This document shows, one piece after another, positions 34,635 through 43,762 of a DNA stretch of 64,000 bases (positions within the stretch are counted from its first letter, which is position 1; every line of letters starts with the position of its first letter). The position numbers were made by a program, and so were the translations under genes. The stretch spans positions 239,476-303,475 of the forward strand of contig NZ_JACHCE010000007.1 of the NCBI RefSeq assembly GCF_014200605.1, given 5' to 3'. The notes beneath the pieces were generated by a model. That model did no database searches and was not told the origin of the DNA. It saw only the letters and a program-made list of their open reading frames with translations. The stretch is from Pedobacter cryoconitis (GTDB taxonomy: Bacteria; Bacteroidota; Bacteroidia; Sphingobacteriales; Sphingobacteriaceae).

Positions 34635-37574
34635 ATGAATGTCAGCAATGATCAACTGAAATCCCTGTACGGTTCACTGGACGGGGATTTCTTTACGGAC
34701 CAGCAAACCCGTATCCTATATGCTACTGATGCTTCTGCTTATAGAGAAATGCCGCTTGCGGTAGCTATCCCCAAAACTGTTTCCGATCTGGAAAAACTGA
34801 TACTTTTTGCATCCGGCGAAGGTTTATCCCTGATTCCGCGAACTGCAGGTACCTCACTTGCAGGGCAGGTTGTTGGCAAAGGTATAGTAGTTGATGTTTC
34901 TAAATATTTCAACAAAATCCTTGAACTCAATATTGAAGAAAAATGGGTTCGTGTACAACCTGGTGTAGTCCGCGATGAACTGAACCTTTATCTCAAACCA
35001 TTTGGATTATACTTTGGCCCGGAAACTTCGACAGCTAACAGGGCGATGATCGGCGGCATGGTTGGAAATAATTCATGTGGTTCAAACAGCCTGATCTACG
35101 GAAGTACCCGTGAACATACGCTCGAGGTCAAAGCATTGCTTTCTGATGGCTCAACCGCCGATTTTAAAGCACTTGAATTTGAAGAATTCATCAAAAAATG
35201 TGAAGGAAATACTTTAGAAAATAAGCTATATAAAAATATCAGGTCTTTATTAGGCAATTATGAAAATCAGCTCAGTATCCGTGAACAATTTCCAGTTAAA
35301 ACTATTGAGCGTAGAAATACGGGATATGCTGTTGATATTTTACTTGATAGTGCCCCTTTTACAGCTGATACACCAGCATTTAATTTCTGTAAACTGATTG
35401 CTGGTTCTGAGGGTACACTGGCCTTTATGACAGAGATTAAGCTTAACCTGGAACCTGTTTTAAAAGAAGAAACAGCATTGCTGTGTATACATTTCAAGAG
35501 TATTGATGATGCATTAATGGCCAATCTGATCGCTTTAAAATACAGGCCAAGGGTCAGTGAGCTGATAGATCATCTGATTTTGGAATGTACCAAAGAAAAT
35601 ATAGAACAATCCAGAAACCGGTTTTTCGTATCGGGTGACCCTGCTGCAATCCTTGTTGTAGAATATTCGGGTAAGGACAAACAGGAGATTACAGAAAAAG
35701 CTGCCAGAGTTGAGGCAGAAATGAGGTCAAAGGGATTGGGTTATCATTTTCCTTTAGTCTTTGGCCCGGATATGTCCAGGATCTGGTCCTTAAGGAAAGC
35801 TGGTTTAGGTCTTTTAAGCAATCTTCCAGGAGATGAAAAAGCGGTAGCCGTAATTGAAGATACCGCTGTAGATGTTAAAGATTTACCTGCGTATATCCGT
35901 GATTTCAATGAAATCCTTAAAAAGCATGGTCTATTCTCTGTTCACTATGCCCATGCAGGTTCTGGAGAAATACATCTCCGTCCTATCTTAAATCTGAAAA
36001 CAGTAGAAGGCAACCGCCTTTTCAGGGTCATTGCCGAAGAGATTGCAAAACTGGTTAAACAATATAACGGTTCACTAAGTGGTGAACATGGTGACGGCAG
36101 GTTGCGCGGAGAGTTTATTGAGCAGATGATCGGGCCGCGTAATTATAAAATCCTTAAAGAAATTAAATCAGCCTGGGACCCGAAAAACATCTTTAACCCT
36201 GGCAAAATTACGGATACCCCAGCTATGGATACCATGCTGAGGTATGAACCTGGTCAGCAAATACCCGAAATCAAGACTGTATTCCGTTATCATAACCAGA
36301 ACATCCTGCAGCATGCCGAACAATGTAATGGTTCTGGCGACTGCCGCAAGTCACATTTAGCCGGTGGTACGATGTGCCCGTCTTTTATGGCGACAAGAAA
36401 TGAGAAAGACACCACAAGGGCAAGGGCTAATATGCTGCGGGAAATGCTGACCCATTCTACCAAAATAAACCGCTTTGATCATCAGGAGCTTAAAGACGTA
36501 ATGGATTTATGTCTGAGTTGTAAGGGCTGTAAATCTGAATGTCCTTCAAATGTGGATATGGCTAAACTTAAAGCTGAATTTTTGCAGGGATATTATGATG
36601 CCAATGGAGTTCCTTTTAATGTGAAAGTTGTTGCCGGGTTTAATCAGATCAATCAGCTGGCCTCTTTAGCCCCTGGTTTATACAATTGGAGTATAGGGAA
36701 TAAAGCGATCAGTACGTTGATAAAAAAGAGCTGTGGTTTTGCGGCGGAGCGTTCCCTCCCCCCCTTATATCAAACGACTTTGAAAAAATGGTTTGTGCAG
36801 CATAAAAAAGAAGCCGGACCAGCGGTGAAGCATGCGGTCAAACAAAAGACGGTATATTTTTTCTGTGATGAATTTACCAATTATTCAGATACAGAAATTG
36901 GTATTAAAGCCATCCTTTTATTAGAAAACTTAGGTTATCAGGTCATTATTCCAGAACATCTGGAAAGTGGCAGAACATGGATTTCCAAAGGCCTGCTCCG
37001 TAAAGCAAAAAAAATCGCGCAGCATAATGTATTCCAGCTCAGTAAAATAATTACCAAAGAAACCCCTTTAATTGGTATAGAGCCTTCAGCTATTTTGACT
37101 TTCAGAGATGAGTATGTTGACCTGGTAGATTTGCCACAATTACCCATGGCACAAGAACTGGCTAAAAACAGCTTATTAATAGATGAATTTATTGCCAGGG
37201 AGATTGCCAGTGGAAATATATCAAAAGATAGTTTCAATAAAGAAAGCAGGCTGATCAAACTGCATGGCCATTGCCAGCAGAAGGCATGGGCTGTGCTGGA
37301 TGCTTCCAAACAGATACTTGCTTTTCCTGAAAACTATCAGGTCGAAGTAATCCCTTCTGGCTGTTGTGGTATGGCTGGTTCATTTGGTTATGAAAAGAAA
37401 CATTATGAATTATCTATGCAGATTGGAGAATTGGTACTGTTTCCAGAAGTCAGAAAGCAAGCTGAAAACGTTCTCATTGCGGCAACCGGAACAAGCTGCC
37501 GGCATCAGATTAAAGATGGTACACATAAAAAAGCCTTACATCCGGTAGAAATACTTTATGAAGCATTGCTTTAA
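34635..37574 (+). CDS. FAD-linked oxidase / Fe-S protein, D-2-hydroxyglutarate dehydrogenase type
   Basis: A 979-residue fusion like YdiJ: an FAD-binding domain (PRTAGTSLAGQVVGKG), a substrate-cap domain (SGEHGDGRLRGEF) and a C-terminal Fe-S part with a ferredoxin-type cluster (CNGSGDCR ... CLSCKGCKSECPS) and CCG-domain motifs (HGHCQQKAW, SGCCGMAGSFG). Given the DUF1338 enzyme upstream, the natural substrate is D-2-hydroxyglutarate, giving 2-oxoglutarate; D-lactate cannot be ruled out. It ends the operon. The electron acceptor is probably quinone. Confidence 0.88.
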   Translation: MNVSNDQLKSLYGSLDGDFFTDQQTRILYATDASAYREMPLAVAIPKTVSDLEKLILFASGEGLSLIPRTAGTSLAGQVVGKGIVVDVSKYFNKILELNIEEKWVRVQPGVVRDELNLYLKPFGLYFGPETSTANRAMIGGMVGNNSCGSNSLIYGSTREHTLEVKALLSDGSTADFKALEFEEFIKKCEGNTLENKLYKNIRSLLGNYENQLSIREQFPVKTIERRNTGYAVDILLDSAPFTADTPAFNFCKLIAGSEGTLAFMTEIKLNLEPVLKEETALLCIHFKSIDDALMANLIALKYRPRVSELIDHLILECTKENIEQSRNRFFVSGDPAAILVVEYSGKDKQEITEKAARVEAEMRSKGLGYHFPLVFGPDMSRIWSLRKAGLGLLSNLPGDEKAVAVIEDTAVDVKDLPAYIRDFNEILKKHGLFSVHYAHAGSGEIHLRPILNLKTVEGNRLFRVIAEEIAKLVKQYNGSLSGEHGDGRLRGEFIEQMIGPRNYKILKEIKSAWDPKNIFNPGKITDTPAMDTMLRYEPGQQIPEIKTVFRYHNQNILQHAEQCNGSGDCRKSHLAGGTMCPSFMATRNEKDTTRARANMLREMLTHSTKINRFDHQELKDVMDLCLSCKGCKSECPSNVDMAKLKAEFLQGYYDANGVPFNVKVVAGFNQINQLASLAPGLYNWSIGNKAISTLIKKSCGFAAERSLPPLYQTTLKKWFVQHKKEAGPAVKHAVKQKTVYFFCDEFTNYSDTEIGIKAILLLENLGYQVIIPEHLESGRTWISKGLLRKAKKIAQHNVFQLSKIITKETPLIGIEPSAILTFRDEYVDLVDLPQLPMAQELAKNSLLIDEFIAREIASGNISKDSFNKESRLIKLHGHCQQKAWAVLDASKQILAFPENYQVEVIPSGCCGMAGSFGYEKKHYELSMQIGELVLFPEVRKQAENVLIAATGTSCRHQIKDGTHKKALHPVEILYEALL

Positions 37575-37581
37575 AACATAA

Positions 37582-37617
37582 ATATGGGCTATCTTTATTT
37601 ACAGGATAGCCCGTATG
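37582..37617 (+). terminator. Hairpin after the lysine-catabolism operon
   Basis: ATATGGGCTATC and GATAGCCCGTAT pair with one G-U around an 11-base loop, 8 bases after the operon stop. The following sequence is only moderately T-rich. Confidence 0.5.
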
Positions 37618-37787
37618 CCTGTTTATACGCACATCATTGTTTTGTCATTTTAATGTAATCCAACTTGTGAATATTTGCCGAAGTATTACATTTGACCAAA
37701 ATGCAGCTATAGTCAGCATAAAACAAAAACAATTTGACCGTTTTATTGCTTTCATATAAATAGAACAAATAAAACCCTGATTTAAAT

Positions 37788-37795
37788 TATATTTG
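37788..37795 (+). promoter_or_regulatory. Promoter -7 box of the MlaEFD-type operon
   Basis: TATATTTG fits TAnnTTTG and lies 18 bases before the start codon. A second match, TACATTTG at 37687-37694, could be an upstream start. No clear -33 TTTG is seen for the closer one. Confidence 0.45.
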
Positions 37796-37813
37796 GCTGC
37801 ACAAACCTAACGA

Positions 37814-38620
37814 ATGGATCCTAACACAGAAAATCCGAATATCACGCCTCGCAAATATGTCATTTCCAGAAAACTTGACAGCATGTTCTTCGGTATATAT
37901 CACGCTTATCAGTTTGTACTGCGCTTTTTCAAAGAAGTATTTGTACCTCCCTACGAATTTAAAGAAATTATACATCAATGTTATGAGGTGGGCTATAAAT
38001 CGCTGCCCTTAATCTCTCTGACCGGTTTTATTACCGGAGTTGTATTTACCAATCAATCCAGGCCTTCGCTGGCCAACTTCGGGGCCACCTCCTGGTTACC
38101 TTCACTGATTTCTATTGCCATTATACGTGCATTGGCCCCATTGGTTACTGCCTTAATTGCTGCCGGAAAAGTAGGTTCCAATATGGGTGCAGAATTGGGA
38201 TCAATGAAAGTTACTGAACAGATTGATGCCATGGAAGTATCGGCAACAAATCCTTTTAAGTATCTGGTAGTGAGTAGAATATTGGCTACTACCTTTATGA
38301 TTCCTATATTGGTTATGTATACTGCTTGTGTGGCATTACTGGGTGCTTTTCTAAGTGTTCACAGCAATGAGCAAACAAGTTTCTCTATGTTCTTCTCACA
38401 GGTATTCGATACCATTAGCTTTTTAGATATATTTTCAACTACCTTTAAGTCAACCGTTTTTGGTTTTACGATTGGTGTGGTTGGATGTTATCACGGATAT
38501 AATTCCTCAAAAGGTACTGAGGGTGTTGGAAGAGCAGCCAACTCAGCTGTTGTTGCTGCCATGTTCCTGATCTTTGTAGAAGAGATTATTATTGTTCAAA
38601 TTGTAAATGCTTTCCGTTAA
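37814..38620 (+). CDS. mlaE: ABC lipid transporter permease (MlaE family)
   Basis: A 268-residue inner-membrane permease. The central stretch KVGSNMGAELGSMKVTEQIDAMEVSATNP is the MlaE signature (the EQIDAL-type coupling motif). It forms the membrane channel of an MCE-type transporter moving phospholipids or sterol-like lipids between membranes. The following genes are the ATPase (2 bases later) and the MCE substrate-binding protein, giving the order E-F-D. The Bacteroidota version lacks mlaC and mlaB in this place. Confidence 0.92.
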   Translation: MDPNTENPNITPRKYVISRKLDSMFFGIYHAYQFVLRFFKEVFVPPYEFKEIIHQCYEVGYKSLPLISLTGFITGVVFTNQSRPSLANFGATSWLPSLISIAIIRALAPLVTALIAAGKVGSNMGAELGSMKVTEQIDAMEVSATNPFKYLVVSRILATTFMIPILVMYTACVALLGAFLSVHSNEQTSFSMFFSQVFDTISFLDIFSTTFKSTVFGFTIGVVGCYHGYNSSKGTEGVGRAANSAVVAAMFLIFVEEIIIVQIVNAFR

Positions 38621-38622
38621 TT

Positions 38623-39396
38623 ATGGTCAAACAACAGAAGGCTATAGACAGAAATAATGCTGTTATTTCCATTAAAGGCTTAAAAAAGGCTTTTGGTGAC
38701 CTGGAAGTATTAAGAGGTGTAGACCTTGAAGTCTATCAGGGTGAAAATCTGGTTGTACTGGGCCGTTCGGGTACTGGTAAATCAGTATTGATTAAAGTGA
38801 TCTCAGGTTTACTGCTTCCTGATGCAGGAGATGTAGATGTCCTTGGACAGAGTGTTGAACATCTCAATACTAAAGAATTGATGGCATTAAGGCTTAAAGT
38901 GGGGTTCTCTTTTCAGAACAGTGCGTTATATGATAGTATGACTGTACGTCAGAATCTTGAGTTTCCGCTGGTAAGAAATTCCAGGAGCCTGAGACGTAAA
39001 GAGATCAATTATGAGGTTGAAAATGTACTGGATGCTGTTGGATTGTCACAGACGATAGAGCAAATGCCTTCAGAACTTTCGGGCGGACAGCGTAAAAGGA
39101 TCGGTATTGCACGTACCTTAATTTTGAGACCAGAAATTATGCTTTATGATGAGCCTACAGCCGGTCTTGACCCTATTACTTGTATAGAAATTAACAACCT
39201 GATCAACGAGGTTCAGGAAAAATATAAAACAACATCTATTATTATTACACACGATTTAACCTGTGCTAAAGAAACTGGCGACAGAATTGCTATGCTTTTG
39301 GATGGTCAGTTTGCCATACAGGGAACATTTGATGAAGTCTTTGAAAGTAAAGACGAACGTGTTCAATCTTTTTACAATTATAATTTTACACAATAA
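38623..39396 (+). CDS. mlaF: ABC lipid transporter ATPase (MlaF family)
   Basis: A 257-residue ATPase. Walker A is GRSGTGKS, the signature is LSGGQRKR, Walker B is IMLYDEPTAGLD with the switch His in IIITHDL. The Q-loop is SFQNSALYDSM. The C-terminal tail (SFYNYNF) is like that of MlaF proteins, which use it to reach across the dimer. It powers the MlaE permease encoded immediately before. Confidence 0.93.
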   Translation: MVKQQKAIDRNNAVISIKGLKKAFGDLEVLRGVDLEVYQGENLVVLGRSGTGKSVLIKVISGLLLPDAGDVDVLGQSVEHLNTKELMALRLKVGFSFQNSALYDSMTVRQNLEFPLVRNSRSLRRKEINYEVENVLDAVGLSQTIEQMPSELSGGQRKRIGIARTLILRPEIMLYDEPTAGLDPITCIEINNLINEVQEKYKTTSIIITHDLTCAKETGDRIAMLLDGQFAIQGTFDEVFESKDERVQSFYNYNFTQ

Positions 39397-40401
39397 ATGA
39401 GCGCTACAGAAAACAAAAGATCAATAGTTGTAGGAATTTTCATCTTTATCGGACTTGCTATCTTCATTGCCGCGGTACTTACTTTAGGCGGAAAGCAAAA
39501 ACGATTTGTAAGCAGTATTACCTTAAAAGCAGTTTTCAATAACGTAAATGGTATACAGGCTGGTAATAATATCTTCTTTTCGGGTGTGAAAATCGGAACC
39601 GTAAGTAAAATTAACTTTTATGGAAATGCACAGGTAGAAGTAACCATGCATATCGAAGAAGCAGCACAAAAATATATACATAAGAACTCAGTAGCTAAAC
39701 AGGGCTCTGAAGGTTTTATAGGAAATAAAATGATTGAGATCTTACCTGGTCAGGGTGATGCGCCGCAAGTAGAGGACGGAGACCGTATTAATGTAGCTAC
39801 GGCTTTAGGTCCGGAAGACATTATGAAAACTTTACAGGCAAACAATAAGAATATCCTGACTATTACCGACGATTTCAAAAAGGTAACTACAGATATGCTT
39901 GCCGGAAAAGGAACATTAGGAACTTTATTAGCAGATACAGTAATGGCAGGACGTTTACGTCAAATGACAATTAACCTTGAAAATGCATCTGCAAGTACAG
40001 CAAGAGTAACATCGGCAGTTGCTCAATATACTTCTAAACTGAATACCAAAGGTACTTTGACTAATGAATTGCTGACAGACACAACTGTATTTGCAAGTTT
40101 AAAAACAGCAGTGAAGAGTTTGCAGAATACGGCAGCATCAGCTTCTGAAATGACAAACAACCTGAAATTGACCAGTAATAAATTGAATTCAGATAAAAAT
40201 GCAGTAGGTGTGTTACTGAATGATGAGCAGACTGCTGCTAAATTAAAGAATACAGTGAGCAACCTGGAATCGAGTACTAAAAAGCTGGATGAGAATATGG
40301 AAGCTTTACAGCATAACTTCCTGTTAAGAGGCTTCTTTAAAAAGAAAGCTAAGGCAGAAGCCGCTGCTGCAAAAGATCAATCGCATCAGGACCCGAAATA
40401 A
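39397..40401 (+). CDS. mlaD: MCE-domain lipid-binding protein (MlaD family)
   Basis: A 334-residue protein with one N-terminal membrane helix (residues 9-29) and a single MCE domain (about 40-118; FNNVNGIQAGNNIFFSGVKIG is the family motif). A long helical region rich in Ala, Thr and Asn follows (about 130-310), probably a periplasmic coiled stalk, and then a Lys/Ala-rich end. It begins directly after the mlaF stop. It should form a ring in the periplasm that receives lipid. The long C-terminal helix makes it larger than E. coli MlaD (about 180 residues). Confidence 0.9.
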   Translation: MSATENKRSIVVGIFIFIGLAIFIAAVLTLGGKQKRFVSSITLKAVFNNVNGIQAGNNIFFSGVKIGTVSKINFYGNAQVEVTMHIEEAAQKYIHKNSVAKQGSEGFIGNKMIEILPGQGDAPQVEDGDRINVATALGPEDIMKTLQANNKNILTITDDFKKVTTDMLAGKGTLGTLLADTVMAGRLRQMTINLENASASTARVTSAVAQYTSKLNTKGTLTNELLTDTTVFASLKTAVKSLQNTAASASEMTNNLKLTSNKLNSDKNAVGVLLNDEQTAAKLKNTVSNLESSTKKLDENMEALQHNFLLRGFFKKKAKAEAAAAKDQSHQDPK

Positions 40402-40420
40402 TCCGATATATCATTTAATG

Positions 40421-40455
40421 AAACGGCCGGTATTTTTTATACTGGCCGTTTTTTA
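40421..40455 (+). terminator. Terminator of the Mla operon
   Basis: AAACGGCCGGTAT pairs with ATACTGGCCGTTT (one G-U) and continues into TTTTTATTG. It overlaps the convergent MocR stop codon. Confidence 0.75.
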
Positions 40456-41925
40456 TTGTGTTGTGATTTTTCGGAAGATTTCAATTGCATGCTGCATTTC
40501 AGCTTCCTTTAAAGAAGCAAATCCAAAACGGATACCATTGTGGATCTGATCGGCACCTTCATAATAAGCACTTCCAAGAAGCATTAAACCAAGATTTTGA
40601 GCTTTTGGAATGATATCTCCCAAAGGATATGCTGCTTTGAATTTTAGCCAGAGGGCCATCCCTCCTTGTGGTTTGGTAAAATCCAGGACATCAGCAAGCT
40701 GATCATTCATCGCGCGGGCAGTTTGATCACAACGTTCACTGTATATCTTATTTGATTTTTTGATATGTCTTTCCAGTTCACCACTGTTGATAATAGATGA
40801 TAACGCTTCTTCCATCAGCGTATCCCCTCTTAAATCAATTAATCTTTTGAGGTTTGTCGCCTGGGTAATAAAATTAGCAGGGCCTATTAAATATCCGATT
40901 CTGCAGGACGGGGCTAGAAGTTTGGTGAAAGAACCAACATACAGCACGTTGCTGCCATGATCAGAACTTGCAAGCGGAAGAACCGGGCTGTTGCTATAGT
41001 GAAAATCATAATCGTAATCATCTTCTATCACAGGTAACTGATAGGATCTGATCAATTCCAGCAATTTCGTTCTGCGGGACTGGCTCATAGTTACCGTTGT
41101 AGGGTGATGATGATGAGGGATAGTATAAAGCAAATTTATCTTAAAGTTCTTTAAGGCATTCTCTACGGCTTCAACATCCATTCCTTCCTTATCTACAGGA
41201 ATACGGATAAGGTTCGCTCCTGCCTGCTTAAACACGGCATCTGCCACATAATAGCTTGGATCACTGACCAATACATTGTCGCCGGGTTTAAGAATCATGG
41301 CAGCAGCAAGGTATATAGCCATTTGCCCACCTCTGGTAATCAATAGATTATCTTTTGATATATTCAATCCCCGCGAGCCGTTCAGAAAATTAACAGTTGA
41401 TTCCTTTAATGCGGGTGTACCGCCAAAATCTTTCATTGACATCAATCTTTTGACTTTTGTGCCCTGGAGTAATTTCCTGTATTCTTTGAGCATACTGTCA
41501 AAGGGCGTAAGATCTGCATCAGGGAAACCGTCATTCACAAGGATAGATGTGCGTTTCAATAGAGGATGCTGAACAGCTGTACCGGGAACCTGCTTAAAGT
41601 AGAATTTAGCAGGGCTGGAATAGGTATGGTTTTTCCCGCCTTCCTGAAAGGATCTCGGTTTGATTAATGGCAGATTAAGTGCTACCCGGATTCCGATTCT
41701 GGGTAAAGTTTCAATCCAGTCTTGCGTAATAAGTTCTTCATAAGCGGCGACAATAGTATTGCGGTGTTTATCAAGCATAACGGCAAGCTCCCTGGTGCTT
41801 GGCAGAAATGTACCTGGTTGTATCACTCCTTCTGTAATCAGAACAATCAAACGATCAGCAATTTGCCTGTATACAGCTGTAGTACTTCTTTCATCAATTA
41901 CGATTAAGGTTTTAAAAGGGAGCAT
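40453..41925 (-). CDS. Second MocR/GabR-type regulator
   Basis: A 490-residue GntR-aminotransferase fusion, similar in layout to the one at 9778. The winged helix covers residues about 12-80 (VYRQIADRLIVLI ... LDKHRNTIVAAYEEL), the PLP motif is VEDDYDYDFHYS-like (IEDDYDYDFHY) and the Lys lies in YVGSFTKLLAP. It is divergent from a DoxX gene (227-base gap). Direct repeats CTGGACTA and CTGGCACA in that gap are placed like those of the first MocR gene, so each regulator probably controls its divergent neighbour. Confidence 0.88.
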   Translation of the reverse strand: MLPFKTLIVIDERSTTAVYRQIADRLIVLITEGVIQPGTFLPSTRELAVMLDKHRNTIVAAYEELITQDWIETLPRIGIRVALNLPLIKPRSFQEGGKNHTYSSPAKFYFKQVPGTAVQHPLLKRTSILVNDGFPDADLTPFDSMLKEYRKLLQGTKVKRLMSMKDFGGTPALKESTVNFLNGSRGLNISKDNLLITRGGQMAIYLAAAMILKPGDNVLVSDPSYYVADAVFKQAGANLIRIPVDKEGMDVEAVENALKNFKINLLYTIPHHHHPTTVTMSQSRRTKLLELIRSYQLPVIEDDYDYDFHYSNSPVLPLASSDHGSNVLYVGSFTKLLAPSCRIGYLIGPANFITQATNLKRLIDLRGDTLMEEALSSIINSGELERHIKKSNKIYSERCDQTARAMNDQLADVLDFTKPQGGMALWLKFKAAYPLGDIIPKAQNLGLMLLGSAYYEGADQIHNGIRFGFASLKEAEMQHAIEIFRKITTQ

Positions 41926-42072
41926 CTGATTTATAGGTTTAAAAGACAGTTAATGTAATCGGGTCCAGAATAACAAAGAATAAATTAAAGGATTTTTTTG
42001 CTTTCTGCTTCATTTCCTGAAAAAACTGTGTTATGTGTGACTTAAATATCAGTCATCAGCTTTGCGAAATCA

Positions 42073-42133
42073 CTGGACTATTTAATTAGATAAATCTGGC
42101 ACATCAAACCAGCTAAATCATATGATAATTTTG
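42073..42133 (+). promoter_or_regulatory. Candidate MocR operator and promoter of the DoxX gene
   Basis: Direct repeats CTGGACTA (42073) and CTGGCACA (42096), 23 bases apart, precede TAATTTTG at 42126-42133 (TAnnTTTG). The second repeat starts exactly 30 bases before the box, as it does upstream of the cupin gene. Confidence 0.55.
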
Positions 42134-42152
42134 AACTATCAAATTATTAACT

Positions 42153-42599
42153 ATGAAAAACGAATTTTCAGTGCCTCAATTATTTTTACGTTTAGCCTTA
42201 GGTATAGGCTTCATCTTTCCTGTTTTGGATCGTATGGGAACTTTAGGCCCGGCTGGGGCTAACAATATATCGTGGGGCAACTGGGAAAACTTCATAGCTT
42301 ATACCAATACCCTGCTCCCATTTCTGAGCAGACCTGTCGCAGGCATTATGGGATTTATTGCAACACTTGCAGAAATTGTTTTTGCCATCTTATTGATTAC
42401 TGGTTATAAAACAAGACAGGCAGCACAAGGCAGTTTCCTTTTAACGCTGACATTTGGCCTTTGTATGGCGTTGTTTTCTGGCATAAAAGCACCATTCAAT
42501 TATTCTGTATTTGCAGATAGTGCCGCAAGTCTATTACTGGCAGCTGTTCCTATTTACAAATGGAGCCTGGACAATTATTTCTCCAGAGATATATTATAA
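42153..42599 (+). CDS. DoxX-family membrane protein
   Basis: A 148-residue protein with four hydrophobic helices in DoxX fashion (LFLRLALGIGFIFPVLDR; GIMGFIATLAEIVFAILLITG). Function is unknown; members are tied to redox or thiosulfate/quinone chemistry. Start at the ATG 19 bases after a TAnnTTTG box. Its divergent MocR neighbour and the CTGG repeats suggest it responds to a vitamin B6- or amino-linked signal. It is not closely similar to the DoxX protein at 27951. Confidence 0.78.
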   Translation: MKNEFSVPQLFLRLALGIGFIFPVLDRMGTLGPAGANNISWGNWENFIAYTNTLLPFLSRPVAGIMGFIATLAEIVFAILLITGYKTRQAAQGSFLLTLTFGLCMALFSGIKAPFNYSVFADSAASLLLAAVPIYKWSLDNYFSRDIL

Positions 42600-42637
42600 T
42601 AAAACATTCATTAATAGCTAAATAATAAATTTACATC

Positions 42638-43060
42638 GTGGAAATATTAAGATTAAACCCAGCTGATGATCTTTCCGGATTCTGGAATGTTCTGAGCACT
42701 TTTCGTACTAATTTATCTATTGATACTTACCAGCAGGTATTATCAGAAATGATAGAAGACGGTTTTCATCTGATTTATATCACAGATAACGGTGAGGTGG
42801 CTGGATTTGCCGGATACAGATATATACAAAAGCTTTTCACCGGAAAAACGATATATATCGACGATCTGTTTACTTTGCCTCAATATCGTGGTAAAGGTTA
42901 TGCAGCAGCTTTATTGGATTATATTCATGAAGAGGCCAAAGCAACGGGCATGAATAAAGTTGAACTTGACAGTGGTCCTACCAGAAATGATGCACATAGA
43001 TTATATTTAAATCACCGGTATATTATTTCCAGTATGCATTTTTCACGTCCGGTTTCCTGA
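42638..43060 (+). CDS. GNAT-family N-acetyltransferase
   Basis: A 140-residue acetyltransferase. The acetyl-CoA loop is PQYRGKGYAAALLDYI, with the preceding strand IYIDDLFTL and the usual Glu-Asp pattern; the C-terminal part NDAHRLYLNHRY is typical. It starts with GTG, since no ATG gives the full first strand. The substrate cannot be told. It lies 38 bases after the DoxX gene and may share its transcript. Confidence 0.82.
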   Translation: MEILRLNPADDLSGFWNVLSTFRTNLSIDTYQQVLSEMIEDGFHLIYITDNGEVAGFAGYRYIQKLFTGKTIYIDDLFTLPQYRGKGYAAALLDYIHEEAKATGMNKVELDSGPTRNDAHRLYLNHRYIISSMHFSRPVS

Positions 43061-43078
43061 TGATCCGCATCAGCCAAG

Positions 43079-43124
43079 AGGTGGATCTGATTATTTCAGT
43101 CAATTCAAATCAGATCCATCTTTT
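43079..43124. terminator. Terminator between convergent GNAT and msrB genes
   Basis: GGTGGATCTGAT pairs with ATCAGATCCATC around a 17-base loop, followed by TTTTAA on the plus strand. It separates convergent genes and may serve both. Confidence 0.6.
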
Positions 43125-43140
43125 AACTAATCAGGCGCTT

Positions 43141-43644
43141 TTATTTTCCAAGGCCATCAGGTACAAAATCAAGAGATACCGAATTCATACAGAAACGTTT
43201 ATGTGTTGGTTCTGGTCCGTCATCAAAGATATGTCCAAGATGCGAGCCGCAACGTGCACAAAGCACTTCTGTTCTTTCCATGCCCAGAGAATTATCTTCT
43301 CTGTAAATTGTACTTTTAGTTCTGATCGGTTCAAAAAAGCTAGGCCACCCGCAGGTACTTGCAAACTTTGCATCAGATTTGAATAATGCATTTCCGCAAA
43401 CTGCGCAATAATAAGTTCCTTTACGTTCCGAATTCCAAAGACTTCCTGTAAAGGCCTGCTGTGTTGCACCTGTTCTTGCTACTGCATAAAGTTCAGCAGG
43501 CAGGATCTTTTTCCAGACCGTATTACTAACCTTTAATACATTCGTGTCTGTTCTGGAATAGTAAGGGTTTGTAGCAGTTTTAGTCTGACTATAGCCAGAG
43601 AAACCAATTAGCAGCAGCAATATTGAATTTAATATAGTTTTCAT
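43141..43644 (-). CDS. msrB: Periplasmic peptide-methionine (R)-S-oxide reductase, zinc type
   Basis: A 167-residue MsrB with a signal peptide (LLLLIGFSGYSQ), repairing oxidised methionine outside the cytoplasm. The zinc site has both CxxC pairs (CAVCG and CARCG), and the catalytic Cys is in RFCMNSVSL; CGWPSFF is the family motif. It is a separate gene from msrA. A second MsrB at 60612 lacks the zinc cysteines. Confidence 0.92.
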   Translation of the reverse strand: MKTILNSILLLLIGFSGYSQTKTATNPYYSRTDTNVLKVSNTVWKKILPAELYAVARTGATQQAFTGSLWNSERKGTYYCAVCGNALFKSDAKFASTCGWPSFFEPIRTKSTIYREDNSLGMERTEVLCARCGSHLGHIFDDGPEPTHKRFCMNSVSLDFVPDGLGK

Positions 43645-43710
43645 AAAAATTGTTTTTAATGTTAGTCGTAGAATAATGAAAACCTTACAAATAATTTAAA
43701 TTTTAACAAA

Positions 43711-43740
43711 GAAAGCCTCCCGAAAATTCAAGAGGCTTTC
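43711..43740 (-). terminator. Terminator of the fasciclin gene
   Basis: GAAAGCCTC and GAGGCTTTC form a 9-bp stem with a 12-base loop, followed on the minus strand by TTTGTT. It lies 22 bases after the fasciclin stop codon. Confidence 0.7.
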
Positions 43741-43762
43741 CTGGTATTCTTATACAATTTAA

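Noticed and set aside
37787..37978. Minus-strand ORF at the start of mlaE
   Set aside because: Antisense to the mlaE start and its promoter, without motif.
43060..43386. 108-codon plus-strand ORF antisense to msrB
   Set aside because: The minus strand carries the conserved MsrB motifs; the plus frame passes through the terminator.
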